A DNA stretch of 64,000 bases from Psychromonas sp. SP041 (GTDB taxonomy: Bacteria; Pseudomonadota; Gammaproteobacteria; Enterobacterales; Psychromonadaceae). The DNA lies in assembly GCF_000470315.2 (NCBI RefSeq), contig NZ_CBRF02000022.1, positions 1 through 64,000 on the forward strand, in the 5' to 3' direction. Shown here in pieces: positions 49,987 to 59,373 of this stretch. The position numbers and the translations under genes are program-made. The number at the start of each line of letters is the position of its first letter. Positions within the stretch are counted from its first letter, which is position 1. A model generated the notes under the pieces. It did no database searches. It had not been told where the DNA came from and saw only the letters and a program-made list of their open reading frames with translations.

Positions 49987-50592
49987 ATGCGTAAAAATCA
50001 ACGTGTTTCACCCAAAGAAAAAAGTAAAAAGCCAACTAGTGATGGATTTATCCGTCTAATCTCAGGTCAATGGCGAGGAAAAAAGTTACCAGTCAAAGAT
50101 AAACAAGGTTTACGTCCAACAACCGATCGTACCAAAGAGACGCTTTTTAATTGGTTAATGCATGATATTCGAGATGCAAACTGCTTAGATTGTTTTAGTG
50201 GCAGTGGCAGTTTAGGCTTTGAAGCTTTATCTCGTTATAGCCGATATTGCACTTTTTTAGAACTCGATAAACAAGTCGCGATTCAATTACAAAGCAATAT
50301 AAATACGCTTAAAGTAGAAAACGCGCAAGTTATTCAGGGTGACTCTTTAAAATATTTAACACAGCCTGCTGCTAAACAATATAATGTGGTATTTGTAGAT
50401 CCGCCATTTAATTTAGGTTTAGCACAACCTTGTATTGAACAATTAGAATCTCAAGGTCACTTAACAGATAATTGCCTGGTTTATGTCGAAGTCGAAAGTA
50501 CATTAACCACCTTAACAACACCTGACAATTGGGAGTTGTTAAAAGAAAAAATTTCCGGTCAAGTTCGTTACCAATTATTTAGTAGAGGTTAA
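49987..50592 (+). CDS. rsmD: 16S rRNA (guanine-966-N2)-methyltransferase
   Basis: Methylates G966 of 16S rRNA with SAM. I use ATG 49987 (MRKNQRVSPKEK, 201 residues); the frame opens at 49942 with residues unlike the family. IRLISGQWRGKKLPV, LRPTTDRTKETLFNWL, SAM site LDCFSGSGSLGFEALSR and catalytic VFVDPPFN are clear. Divergent from ftsY and 2 bases before yhhL, the usual arrangement. Confidence 0.96.
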   Translation: MRKNQRVSPKEKSKKPTSDGFIRLISGQWRGKKLPVKDKQGLRPTTDRTKETLFNWLMHDIRDANCLDCFSGSGSLGFEALSRYSRYCTFLELDKQVAIQLQSNINTLKVENAQVIQGDSLKYLTQPAAKQYNVVFVDPPFNLGLAQPCIEQLESQGHLTDNCLVYVEVESTLTTLTTPDNWELLKEKISGQVRYQLFSRG

Positions 50593-50594
50593 TC

Positions 50595-50858
50595 ATGAAG
50601 TACTTTATTCCCTTTGCTAAAGCGTTAATGGTCATTATTTGGGGATTATTAATTGCTAACTTATTTTTTCCTTTCCCTGGCAAAGCCGCCCTCGCCTTTT
50701 ACTTTTTGTTAGCTTTTGTGGTGGCCATGCATGCCATCCAACTATTAGTTATTTATGGTGCATTCGCTGAAAAGCTCAAATTAACTAAAAAAGAGGGATT
50801 CGCTATATTCTTTTTTGGTGTATTTAAAATGTGGCAGCTAAAAGACCGATTAAATTAG
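50595..50858 (+). CDS. yhhL: Small membrane protein, DUF1145 (YhhL-like)
   Basis: 87 residues with two hydrophobic segments (about 8-30 and 32-57) and a basic C terminus. Sequence and position right after rsmD match the DUF1145 family (E. coli YhhL). Function unknown. Probably co-transcribed with rsmD; terminator follows. Confidence 0.88.
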   Translation: MKYFIPFAKALMVIIWGLLIANLFFPFPGKAALAFYFLLAFVVAMHAIQLLVIYGAFAEKLKLTKKEGFAIFFFGVFKMWQLKDRLN

Positions 50859-50893
50859 TTTTAAAGCCTATTTTAGGCCGAGACTTGAAAACT

Positions 50894-50929
50894 AAAAAGG
50901 GTGAACATTTATATGTTCACCCTTTTTTA
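50894..50929 (+). terminator. Terminator of rsmD-yhhL
   Basis: AAAAAGGGTGAACAT pairs perfectly with ATGTTCACCCTTTTT; more T bases follow. Confidence 0.92.
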
Positions 50930-50970
50930 ATGAAGTAGATTGAGGCTATGGCGTTAATATATTTAGAACT

Positions 50971-51115
50971 GACTCACCTATTCTTAACCTTATTAAGCTC
51001 GCTCAGCTATTTTAACTTATTAAACCCGCTCAGCAGTTTATAACTTATTGAACCCACTCAGCTATTTTAACTTATTAAACCCGCTCAGCAGTTTATAACT
51101 TATTGAGCCCACTCA
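50971..51115 (-). repeat. Degenerate tandem repeats of the kdsD 3' end
   Basis: On the minus strand units of 27-29 bases begin with GAGTGGGCTCAATAAGTTA (the last codons and stop of kdsD) and recur about four more times past the stop as GAGCGGGTTTAATAAGTTA and similar. Two alternating unit types form a higher-order duplication of about 55 bases. Confidence 0.85.
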
Positions 51116-52059
51116 ATGATGCCATCTACTTTTTTACCATCCTCACTTACCACTAGCCATTTAATGTGTTTTTCACGCATTAACTCTTCAGCTTCAGTTA
51201 AACGCGCAGATGCTGATATTAAACGAGGTGTTGAATTCATTAAGTGTGACGCTTGGCTATCAACAATGCTTTCACCCGCAATTAAGAATCGGCGAACATC
51301 ACCATCGGTGATCACGCCTTGTAGGTTATCGCCATCTAACACTAATGCTAATCCCGTACGTGTTTCCGTCATCACCATTAATACATCTGTCACTGACGTA
51401 TCGGCAGAAACGATTGGTAAATTATCACTGCGCATCTCATCACGAACGAAAGTTAATAAGCGCTTACCTAAACTGCCTCCTGGATGAAAACGAGCAAAGT
51501 CCATTGGGCTAAAATCTTTTTCTAAGGTTAAGGTATTGGCTAAAGCATCACCAATCACTAAAGTGAGTGTTGTTGATGTACTTGGCGCTAAATTATTTGG
51601 ACACGTTTCTTTTTCGACACTCGCATCTAATACAACATCAGAATGTTTAGCTAATGTAGAGTTTTTACCACCGGTAATCGAAATTATTTTATTACCGAAA
51701 TGTTGTAGTGAAGGAATGATCTTCAATAGCTCATCCGTTTCACCGCTGTATGAAATCAGTAATAACACGTCATCTTTAGTCACCATCCCTAAGTCACCGT
51801 GAAATGCTTCACCTGGGTGCATAAAAAATGAGGGTGTACCAACAGATGCAAGTGTCGCTGCGATCTTAGTACCGATGTGCCCTGATTTTCCCATACCACA
51901 AACAATCACTCGTCCTTGGCAGTTTTTCATTAATGATAAAGCTTGTAAGTAAGGTTCACCGACTAATTTACTGTGTGCGCTAATCGCTGCACTTTGTACT
52001 TCAAATACGGTTTGAACTTCTTTTAATAATTGAGACTCAGGTAATGAAAAACGAGACAT
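51100..52059 (-). CDS. kdsD: Arabinose-5-phosphate isomerase
   Basis: Interconverts ribulose-5-phosphate and arabinose-5-phosphate, the first step towards Kdo of lipopolysaccharide. I use ATG 52059 (MSRFSLPESQ, 319 residues), which AAGGACG precedes; the ATG at 52146 lies inside a tRNA gene. SIS domain (about 35-185) with VCGMGKSGHIGTKIAATLASVGTPSFFMHPGEAFHGDLGM and SYSGETDELL; two CBS domains (about 205-319). GutQ/KpsF type. The other Kdo genes are not nearby. Confidence 0.95.
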   Translation of the reverse strand: MSRFSLPESQLLKEVQTVFEVQSAAISAHSKLVGEPYLQALSLMKNCQGRVIVCGMGKSGHIGTKIAATLASVGTPSFFMHPGEAFHGDLGMVTKDDVLLLISYSGETDELLKIIPSLQHFGNKIISITGGKNSTLAKHSDVVLDASVEKETCPNNLAPSTSTTLTLVIGDALANTLTLEKDFSPMDFARFHPGGSLGKRLLTFVRDEMRSDNLPIVSADTSVTDVLMVMTETRTGLALVLDGDNLQGVITDGDVRRFLIAGESIVDSQASHLMNSTPRLISASARLTEAEELMREKHIKWLVVSEDGKKVDGIIEWAQ

Positions 52060-52101
52060 GAAACGTCCTTTATATAAGAGGAAAGATAATAAAAGAGGAA
52101 T

Positions 52102-52178
52102 TGGTCGGTATGAGAAGATTCGAACTTCTGACCCCTGACACCCCATGACAGTGCGCTACCAAGCTGCGCTACATACCG
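52102..52178 (-). tRNA. proL: tRNA-Pro (anticodon GGG)
   Basis: 77 bases including an encoded CCA. It begins CGGTATGTAGCGCAGC, with acceptor pairs CGGTATG/CATACCG, D loop TTGGTA, anticodon loop ATGGGGT and T arm GTTCGAATC. The T-T mismatch in the anticodon stem (CTGTC/GTCAG) also occurs in E. coli proL. It reads CCC and CCU codons. Only 42 bases separate it from the kdsD start. Confidence 0.96.
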
Positions 52179-52277
52179 ATGGCCATAATTTTAATTATTT
52201 ACCATCAAGTTGCAACAAAAAAGTCACGTATCGGTTAGCACTCTAAAATAAATGACTAAAAAACAATTATTTTACTA

Positions 52278-52308
52278 AAAAAATACCCGCATATAAGCGG
52301 GTATTTTT
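52278..52308 (-). terminator. Terminator of fabV
   Basis: AAATACCCGC and GCGGGTATTT pair around ATATAA, with T-runs on both strands. It lies about 30 bases past the fabV stop and upstream of the tRNA. Confidence 0.85.
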
Positions 52309-52335
52309 AATATTTAACTTTCAGCTTAACGCTGA

Positions 52336-53532
52336 TTATAGACAGTCGAATTCAACTAAAGGTTCAACGTCAGCATCGTAGTCAACACCATCGATACCAA
52401 AACCAAATAATTGTAAAAATTCATCTTTATAATCTTGGTAATCTGTTAGTTCAAACAGGTTTTCAGTAGTAATTTGTGGCCACAAGTCTGTACATGCTTG
52501 TTGTACTTCATCACGAAGTTCCCAATCATCAAGACGTAAACGACGAGCTTCATCTGTAGTAGGAGAAGAACCGTCAGCTTTGAATAATTGTGTTGTGAAT
52601 AGACGGTGAATCTGTTCCATACAACCTTCATGTAAGCCTTTTTCTTTCATGATTCTAAATACCATTGAAAGGTATAGAGGCATGACTGGAATAGCAGAAC
52701 TTGCTTGTGTTACGACACTTTTTTGTACTGAAACATAAGCTTCACCACCTAAAGGTGTTAATTGAGCTTGAATAGCAGTAGAAGCACGGTCTAAATCTAA
52801 TTTAGCTTTGCCTAATGCGCCATTCCAATAGATAGGCCATGTTAATTCAGTACCAATGTAAGAGTAAGCAACTGTTTTAACACCTTCAGCTAATACACCA
52901 GCATCTGCTAGCGCGTTCATCCAAAGTTCCCAATCTTGTCCGCCCATTACCGTGACAGTATTAGCAACTTCTTCTTCTGTTGCTGGCTCTACTGATGCTT
53001 CGATGATCACGTCTTTGTTAGTATCGATAGCAGTTGAAGTGTAAGTTTCGCCAATTGGTTTTAGGCTTGAACGAATCACTTCACCTGTGTCAGGTAATTT
53101 ACGTACAGGTGCAGCAACTGAATAGATAATCGCATCGATTTGACCTAAGTCAGCTTTGATTGTATCGATAACAAGTTGCTTTGTTTCATTCGAGAATGCA
53201 TCACCATTAACGCTTTTAGCGTATAGACCATCTTCTTTAGCTTGTTTTTCAAATGCAGCACTATTGTACCAACCTGCAGAACCTACTTTACGATCGGTTG
53301 CTGGCTTCTCAAAAAACACACCGATTGTTGAAGCATCACTTCCGTATGCAGCAGCAATACGAGATGACATGCCGTAACCAGCAGAAGAACCAATCACTAA
53401 TACACGTTTAGGGCCTTTTTCAATTTTGCCTTGTTTCTTAGTGTATTCAATTTGTGCTTGAATGTTTTTTTCACAGCCCGTTGGGTGTGTAGTTGTACAA
53501 ATAAAGCCACGAATCTTTGGTTTAATGATCAT
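52336..53532 (-). CDS. fabV: Enoyl-[acyl-carrier-protein] reductase FabV
   Basis: NADH-dependent reductase of the last step in fatty acid elongation, the triclosan-resistant type of Vibrio and Psychromonas relatives. 398 residues. [24 protein letters not shown] is the family N terminus; NADH site [16 protein letters not shown]; catalytic Tyr-x8-Lys in [21 protein letters not shown] near the C terminus. It has its own terminator. Confidence 0.97.
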   Translation of the reverse strand: MIIKPKIRGFICTTTHPTGCEKNIQAQIEYTKKQGKIEKGPKRVLVIGSSAGYGMSSRIAAAYGSDASTIGVFFEKPATDRKVGSAGWYNSAAFEKQAKEDGLYAKSVNGDAFSNETKQLVIDTIKADLGQIDAIIYSVAAPVRKLPDTGEVIRSSLKPIGETYTSTAIDTNKDVIIEASVEPATEEEVANTVTVMGGQDWELWMNALADAGVLAEGVKTVAYSYIGTELTWPIYWNGALGKAKLDLDRASTAIQAQLTPLGGEAYVSVQKSVVTQASSAIPVMPLYLSMVFRIMKEKGLHEGCMEQIHRLFTTQLFKADGSSPTTDEARRLRLDDWELRDEVQQACTDLWPQITTENLFELTDYQDYKDEFLQLFGFGIDGVDYDADVEPLVEFDCL

Positions 53533-53707
53533 ATTATTTCGCTCTTATGGTATTTGAAACCTTCAATCTGGACACAATTTATTAAACATAATGATTAACA
53601 AAGTGCCGTTTCAATCAAAGGCGTAAGTAAAATTATCGCTAATATACCTGTTCTCAGGAAAAATGCCAAAAAACAACAAGTATCGTTAAAATTTTATCAG
53701 TATTAAT

Positions 53708-54928
53708 TTATTCAACCGATGTACTTGGCGAACATAAATTAGGCTTATTACCGCCTAACCCCATTGCCTGTTTAATAAATTGTTTTTTTAATGGACTAAT
53801 ATTATCAGCCATTAATAGTGCAACATCTCTTAATACTTTTTGTACAGGATTGACACCATTAAAGAGTTGCTTTAATAGCTCCATCGACGCGATCATCTCT
53901 GTTGCTTCTGTTTTACGCCAGCGCTCAAAATGGCGTAGATTATTGTACAAGCCAATATCATTACCTAATGATGCATTTTGTAATATTTCTTGCCCTAAAC
54001 AAGCAGCATCAAGTAATCCTAGGTTCACCCCTTGCCCCGCTAACGGATGAATCGTATGGGCTGCATCGCCAATTAACGCAACGCGATGTTTAGCAAAATC
54101 TCTCGCATAACGCATGCTTAAAGGAATACTTTTACGCTCCCCTTGTACTTCACATAGCCCTAAACGATTATCGAAAGCACGATTTAATTGTTGATTGAAA
54201 GCTTGATCATCTAATGCGAGTAACATCTCTGCTTGCATTGGCGGTAAAGACCACACTATCGAACAAGTATTTTGATCATATAAAGGTAAGAATGCCAAAG
54301 GCCCTTGCCCTGTAAATATTTGACGCGCACAAGCTTGATGTGGTTCGACTGTTTTTACCGTTGCTACAATCGCATGATGTTGATAATCCCATTGTGTTAA
54401 TGGGATATTAAGCTGTTGTCTCACCCATGAATTAGCACCATCAGCTGCCACGACTAATTTTGAGGTTAATTGTTTGCCGCTACTCAAGGTTAACCACGCT
54501 TCACCATCGCCAATGGCCATACCTTGTAACGAGTCAGGGCAAAAGAAAGTGACGTTGTCTTGTTGTTCAACACCGCTTAAGAGTGCTTGTTGCAGGTTTT
54601 TGTTTTCAACGATATAACCTAAATCTTTTTGATTCACTTGTTCAGCAGCAAAGTCTATTTTGCCAAAACTGTCTTTTTCCCATACTTGCATGGTGTGATA
54701 AGGCGTGATGCGTTGTGCTTTTAATAATGACCAAATGCCTAAATTATCAAGTAAGGTTTTACTAGCAAAACTCACTGCACTCACTCGACTTTCTGGCGTT
54801 GCTGATAAATCAGTCGTTTCATTAGCCTCAATAATGGCTATCGATAAACGACTATTAGCCAATGATCTCGCTAAGGTTAATCCAACCATTCCGCCACCGA
54901 CTATGGTCACGTCATAAGACTGCATCAT
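53708..54928 (-). CDS. ubiI: Ubiquinone C5-hydroxylase (UbiI/VisC)
   Basis: FAD monooxygenase of ubiquinone synthesis. 406 residues. FAD sites TIVGGGMVGLTLARSL at the N terminus, VVAADGANSWVRQQL, and VALIGDAAHTIHPLAGQGVNLGLLDA. The position after pepP-ubiH is that of E. coli ubiI. It overlaps ubiH by 4 bases (ATGA). Confidence 0.93.
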   Translation of the reverse strand: MMQSYDVTIVGGGMVGLTLARSLANSRLSIAIIEANETTDLSATPESRVSAVSFASKTLLDNLGIWSLLKAQRITPYHTMQVWEKDSFGKIDFAAEQVNQKDLGYIVENKNLQQALLSGVEQQDNVTFFCPDSLQGMAIGDGEAWLTLSSGKQLTSKLVVAADGANSWVRQQLNIPLTQWDYQHHAIVATVKTVEPHQACARQIFTGQGPLAFLPLYDQNTCSIVWSLPPMQAEMLLALDDQAFNQQLNRAFDNRLGLCEVQGERKSIPLSMRYARDFAKHRVALIGDAAHTIHPLAGQGVNLGLLDAACLGQEILQNASLGNDIGLYNNLRHFERWRKTEATEMIASMELLKQLFNGVNPVQKVLRDVALLMADNISPLKKQFIKQAMGLGGNKPNLCSPSTSVE

Positions 54929-56211
54929 GATAAACTCTCTCTTTTAAACAAATCAAACTGGCCTTTCGCTTGTTCGATAATAGGCTGAGATAAAAAGGGG
55001 AAAAGACTCATTGCCTGAAGACCAATATTGCGAGGAATACTTAATACAGGATATTGATTACTGAACGCACGTACTAAACTATCGGTCATTAAAATAGTAC
55101 GATGATGATCTTTTGCTCGGCACTGCCAATAATGATTGAGCATTGAAAATGAGCCAATCTGTTTAACATCAGATTCTACAATCACTTTTGCTAATACAAA
55201 CAAATCTCTTAAGCCTAAATTAAACCCCTGTCCTGCGACGGGGTGTAAGCTATGCGCAGCATTACCAATACACACAACACGATGTGCTATTGGCTTTGTT
55301 GTTTTTAATAAGTTTAAAGGGTAAATATCGCGCTTACCTGCCACTTCAAATAAACCACATCGATAACCAAAGGTTTTCTGTAGTTCAGCTAAAAACAGTG
55401 AATCAGATAAACCTGCGATCGACTCAGCCTGATCACCTTCAACACAGTAAACTAAAGAATAACGATTTTTTGTTAGTGGCAATAAAGCAATTGGACCGCT
55501 TTTAGTAAAACGCTCATAGGCGACACTCTGATGAGGTTCAGAACAACTAACATTACAAATGATCGCACTACGTTGATAAGCCACATTGGTACTACTGATA
55601 TTAGCGAGTTCTCTCACTTGGCTATTGCTACCATCAGCACCAACACACAACTTAGCTTCGATAGATTGACCGTTACTTAATTCACAAGTAACGGAGTTCA
55701 GCGTTTGTTGTATATTATCTAACTTAACCTGATATAACGTGGTTAATGATGAAAAAGCAGCGAGAGCATTCGATAATATTTTACCGACATGTTGTAACTC
55801 CACTACATAGCCAAACGCTGTTTTTTTAATTTCAGGCGTTAACTCAACCGCTCCAAAATAACCTTTATCAGAGACTTGGATTTGATCAATCGCTTGTGCA
55901 TTTACTTTGATATCAGACCACATCGATAAGCCATCTAAAATATCGACTGACCCCGCATTAAGGGCAATACAACGCCCATCAAAACTTGGATTGCTATGTT
56001 CACGTTGAGTTTGTTTAGGCACTATAGAGGCCGAATGGTTAACTCTTTGTGCATTCTCATCAAGCAATAACACGTTGAGCTGTGAGTTTTGCTTTAATAA
56101 CGACAATGCGAGTAAAGAGCCAGACATACCAGCACCAACAATCACTACATCATATAATGTATTGTTACCGGTTATTTTTGATGTTGTTTCTGTGTGAGTT
56201 TGATTAGCCAT
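54925..56211 (-). CDS. ubiH: 2-octaprenyl-6-methoxyphenol hydroxylase (UbiH)
   Basis: FAD monooxygenase acting at C1 of the ubiquinone ring. 428 residues (E. coli 392; a polar N-terminal extension of about 19). FAD sites VVIVGAGMSGSLLALSL, CVGADGSNSQVREL and VVCIGNAAHSLHPVAGQGFNLGLRD; FDGRCIALNAGS is typical. It overlaps pepP by 8 bases. Confidence 0.94.
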   Translation of the reverse strand: MANQTHTETTSKITGNNTLYDVVIVGAGMSGSLLALSLLKQNSQLNVLLLDENAQRVNHSASIVPKQTQREHSNPSFDGRCIALNAGSVDILDGLSMWSDIKVNAQAIDQIQVSDKGYFGAVELTPEIKKTAFGYVVELQHVGKILSNALAAFSSLTTLYQVKLDNIQQTLNSVTCELSNGQSIEAKLCVGADGSNSQVRELANISSTNVAYQRSAIICNVSCSEPHQSVAYERFTKSGPIALLPLTKNRYSLVYCVEGDQAESIAGLSDSLFLAELQKTFGYRCGLFEVAGKRDIYPLNLLKTTKPIAHRVVCIGNAAHSLHPVAGQGFNLGLRDLFVLAKVIVESDVKQIGSFSMLNHYWQCRAKDHHRTILMTDSLVRAFSNQYPVLSIPRNIGLQAMSLFPFLSQPIIEQAKGQFDLFKRESLS

Positions 56212-57502
56212 TCATTAAAGCTTCAATTTCTAGGATACTTTTAGGCACAGCTGACGTTAACACTTCACATCCACTGTCTGTGACCATCACATCATCCTCG
56301 ATACGAATACCAATTCCTTTCCAACGTTCTTCAACATCAGCATCATGACTAATATATAAACCAGGCTCAATAGTAATGGCCATACCGGCCTCTAATGGAC
56401 GCGGTTGGTCAATGGTGCCTGCGTTGCCAACATCATGTACATCTAAACCAATAAAGTGCCCTAAACCATGCATATAAAATGCTTTATGTTTATCTTCTTT
56501 AATTAAGGTTTCAATGTCACCTTGTAAAATGCCTAAAGCCAATAAACCTTCGCACATTTTACGAACCACTAACTTGTTAATACCTAATACGCTCGAACCG
56601 GGCTTAACTTGCTCAATCGCCAATAACTGACAATCTAATACTAGTTGATAAATGGTTGCTTGCTCTTTAGAAAAACGACCGTTAACAGGGAAAGTACGTG
56701 TAATATCCCCCGCATAACCTTGGTATTCAGCCCCTGCATCTATTAGCACTAAATCACCGTCTTTTAACGGTTGATCATTCTCAGTGTAATGTAAAATACA
56801 AGCGTTATTACCACCAGCAACAATACTGTTATAAGCAACGTCACGTGTGCCTTGTTTAGCAAACTCATATTCAACTTCTAACTGTAATTGAAACTCAATC
56901 ATACCCGGCTTACAGCGTTGCATAGCACGAACATGTCCTAATGCAGATATTTCACCCGCTTTACGCATAATTTGCTTTTCAGCTTCACTTTTAAATAGAC
57001 GCATTTCATGTATCTGAGGCTTCCAGTTTAAAAATTGATTGGCAGCAATCAAACCACTTCGAGAACGACTACGTAATTTATTTAATACATTTTGTAGTTT
57101 TTGGTCTAATACTAAGCCACTTAACACTGGGTAATATACACTTTCAATACCCGTTAATAGTTCACTTAACTTCTCTTCAAAATCATCAATAGGAAATGCT
57201 TGATCGACTTCTAATTGGATAATGGCATCAGCTTGTCCTAAACGATAGCCATGCCAAATCTCGGCTGTTTTATCTTTTTTACGATTAAATAAAACGGTAT
57301 TTAATTGTCCATTTTGTTTAATCAATAACAAACAAGCATCTGGCTCATTGAATCCACACAAGTAATAGAAATCACTATTTTGACGAAAACGGAATTCAGT
57401 ATCATTACTACGCGTTAATTCTTCATTGGCAGGAAAAATAGCCATGCTGTTATCCAGCATGCTATTAGCAAATACATTACGACGGGTTATAAATTCAGTC
57501 AT
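56204..57502 (-). CDS. pepP: Xaa-Pro aminopeptidase P
   Basis: Cytosolic di-manganese peptidase releasing N-terminal residues before proline. 432 residues. An N-terminal creatinase-like domain (about 1-170) then a pita-bread fold with metal ligands in LIDAGAEYQGYAGDITRTF (Asp, Asp), GLGHFIGLDVHDVG (His), ITIEPGLYI (Glu) and IRIEDDVMVT (Glu). Second gene of ygfB-pepP-ubiH-ubiI. Confidence 0.97.
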   Translation of the reverse strand: MTEFITRRNVFANSMLDNSMAIFPANEELTRSNDTEFRFRQNSDFYYLCGFNEPDACLLLIKQNGQLNTVLFNRKKDKTAEIWHGYRLGQADAIIQLEVDQAFPIDDFEEKLSELLTGIESVYYPVLSGLVLDQKLQNVLNKLRSRSRSGLIAANQFLNWKPQIHEMRLFKSEAEKQIMRKAGEISALGHVRAMQRCKPGMIEFQLQLEVEYEFAKQGTRDVAYNSIVAGGNNACILHYTENDQPLKDGDLVLIDAGAEYQGYAGDITRTFPVNGRFSKEQATIYQLVLDCQLLAIEQVKPGSSVLGINKLVVRKMCEGLLALGILQGDIETLIKEDKHKAFYMHGLGHFIGLDVHDVGNAGTIDQPRPLEAGMAITIEPGLYISHDADVEERWKGIGIRIEDDVMVTDSGCEVLTSAVPKSILEIEALMNG

Positions 57503-57513
57503 GGGTTCTCACT

Positions 57514-58083
57514 TTAATGCAGAGTCTTAGAAACAGGTAACGGCGTATTACGAGAAAAAGTATTAAAACATAACATCGCACTAACTCGAAGGTACTCAAC
57601 AATTTCAGTAAAAGCAATTTCAGAGTCTTCATCTTCTTGTTCAAAATCTAACGATAATTGTGAAATGTCGCGAATATCACGGATCACTTCTTGAACATCA
57701 TCTGATGCTTGATTAAGGGCTTGTTGGACCATACCAAAACCCACTAAGAAACCTTGCGCCCATTGCGCCATGGCTTCTGCTCGTTCATCTAATGGTTTGT
57801 CATCATCTGGTAACAATAAATTAAACCCCAAACCATCATCAGTACATTGTTTAACAACATCAGCATAAATGTTTGAAACCAAGCTTTTCACCGCTTGTGG
57901 TAGCGCCATGCCTTCATTAACAACATCATTAAATAATGACTGCCAGCTTTTATCGTCAAGGGCAACGCCACCACAAACAAAGCCAGATAACACCCCATGT
58001 GTTTCCGCTGCATTGGTGAATAGGTCAGCACTGTCAAGGGCTTGCGAAATTTTATCAAAACTTGGTAGAACGGCAGAACTCAT
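57514..58083 (-). CDS. ygfB: UPF0149 family protein (YgfB-like)
   Basis: 189 residues, acidic. ETHGVLSGFVCGG near 28-40 and QWAQGFLVGFGMVQQ near 106-120 are the family signatures. Function is not firmly known. First gene of the ygfB-pepP-ubiH-ubiI operon, 11 bases before pepP, and divergent from zapA as in E. coli. Confidence 0.93.
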   Translation of the reverse strand: MSSAVLPSFDKISQALDSADLFTNAAETHGVLSGFVCGGVALDDKSWQSLFNDVVNEGMALPQAVKSLVSNIYADVVKQCTDDGLGFNLLLPDDDKPLDERAEAMAQWAQGFLVGFGMVQQALNQASDDVQEVIRDIRDISQLSLDFEQEDEDSEIAFTEIVEYLRVSAMLCFNTFSRNTPLPVSKTLH

Positions 58084-58255
58084 AGCGACACTCTTAATAA
58101 ACTAAGGATAGTGCCACTATTCTATCATCCAGAGGATCTCGTCGCTAGTAAGTACTTGAAACTTGATAGCTAGGTCGATATAGTTCGCCCACTATATGAC
58201 ATTTTTTTTAGGGAAACTGATTACTCCCTTATTCTGCAACACTAACGGGGGCATT

Positions 58256-58555
58256 ATGGCGCAACTTGATATAACTATTTTAGGCCAACAATATAAAATC
58301 GGCTGCCCTGACGGTGAGCAAGAAAACTTATTAAGTACCGTCGCTCAGGTAGATGAGCATTTAAAAGAAATGAAAAGTAGCGGAAGAACGTTACGAAATG
58401 AACAATTAGTGGTAATGGCTGCATTAAACTATCGCCATCAATTAAATACCATAAAAGCAGAAGCTCAAGAACAAACAGATCAATTGAATAAGCGTATTCA
58501 AGAACTTCAAGATGCAATTAATGGTGCATTGAATAAAACAACGATTAAAGAATAA
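58256..58555 (+). CDS. zapA: Cell division protein ZapA
   Basis: Bundles FtsZ filaments at the division ring. I choose ATG 58256 (MAQLDITILGQQYKIGCPDGEQENLL, 99 residues, the family length), preceded by GGGGGC; the in-frame ATG at 58196 would add 20 unrelated residues. The C-terminal half is a coiled coil. It lies upstream of 6S RNA and fau as in enterics. Confidence 0.96.
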   Translation: MAQLDITILGQQYKIGCPDGEQENLLSTVAQVDEHLKEMKSSGRTLRNEQLVVMAALNYRHQLNTIKAEAQEQTDQLNKRIQELQDAINGALNKTTIKE

Positions 58556-59038
58556 CGTTAATAATTAGCAGACTTAACTAGATGCTTAGCTAGATATTTA
58601 ATTTAATGCTTAACTACATTTTTAACTAAAGACTTAACTCATTTTCTAAATGCTTTCCTTATGCCCCTTTCTAGCAAATAACATCGACGCCAAAATAAGT
58701 ATTACTTTTAGCGGACTCGGTGTTATCGCAATGCATTAAAGCCTCTGCCTTAAAATAAGGTTAAGCGTTTTTAAAAGTTGATCTAAAGCGTTTATAAAAA
58801 ATTTCTAAAATACACTTAAAATCCACAACAAAATTTTCAGTTTCAAACATAAATAAATATAAGTACTTGTCTTCTTTCGTAAAATTTATAACCAATAAAC
58901 AAGTTATTTTACCCCGTAAAATAGTACCGCTATTAGTAACATTGTTATAATGTTTAAAAAACCATCAAGCAGCAACAAACTTCAACTTTTTTCCTAAAAA
59001 GCCTTTTAATACTGTTCAAATGTAGGTACAGTTTATTC
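58556..59038. other. AT-rich gap between zapA and 6S RNA
   Basis: 483 bases. The first 90 contain a degenerate repeat of CTTAACTA/CTTAGCTA spaced about 20-25 bases apart. A TATAAT at 58948-58953 and TACAGT at 59027-59032 could be -10 elements for the 6S RNA, without convincing -35 partners. No gene seen. Confidence 0.4.
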
Positions 59039-59219
59039 AACCCTCGGGTACTCGTTAATCTTGACTAAGTCCCTGAGCCGATAAGTATTACCCTGGTGAA
59101 TTGTTTTGCTTTGCTATTGTGTAAGCTCGACTCGTATCGAGAAACCTGCGGTAGACATCAATACGCCAACCTTGACCTTCGGGTTCAAGGTCACAGTCAA
59201 AAGCGGTATCCTTGGGTTA
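59039..59219 (+). ncRNA. ssrS: 6S RNA
   Basis: Small RNA that mimics an open promoter and binds sigma-70 RNA polymerase. About 181 bases. Ends AACCCTCGGGTAC and GTATCCTTGGGTT pair as the closing stem. The conserved GTCCCTGAGCCGATA block lies near the 5' side, and ACCTTGACCTTCGGGTTCAAGGTCACAG-type hairpin near the 3' side, split here as CCTTGACC / GGTTCAAGG. It sits between zapA and fau, its standard location. Confidence 0.95.
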
Positions 59220-59373
59220 TCTTTTTTAAGTCTTTTCCTTAAGACTTAAGTGTTTTTCATTTCTCCTTCACACCTTTATTCTCCATCATAAATTATTATT
59301 TAGCGGTGCTAACTGACAACATATTTGTTATGTTATTGACACAACCTGTTTACCTACAAACGCGAATAATATA

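Noticed and set aside
50971-51115. CRISPR-like or attC-like array
   Set aside because: The units are contiguous, lack unique spacers and derive from the end of kdsD.
52060-52146. N-terminal extension of KdsD
   Set aside because: It would read through the tRNA-Pro gene; AAGGACG supports the start at 52059.
58948-59032. Promoter of the 6S RNA
   Set aside because: TATAAT and TACAGT occur, but neither has a convincing -35 at the right spacing, so no promoter is called.
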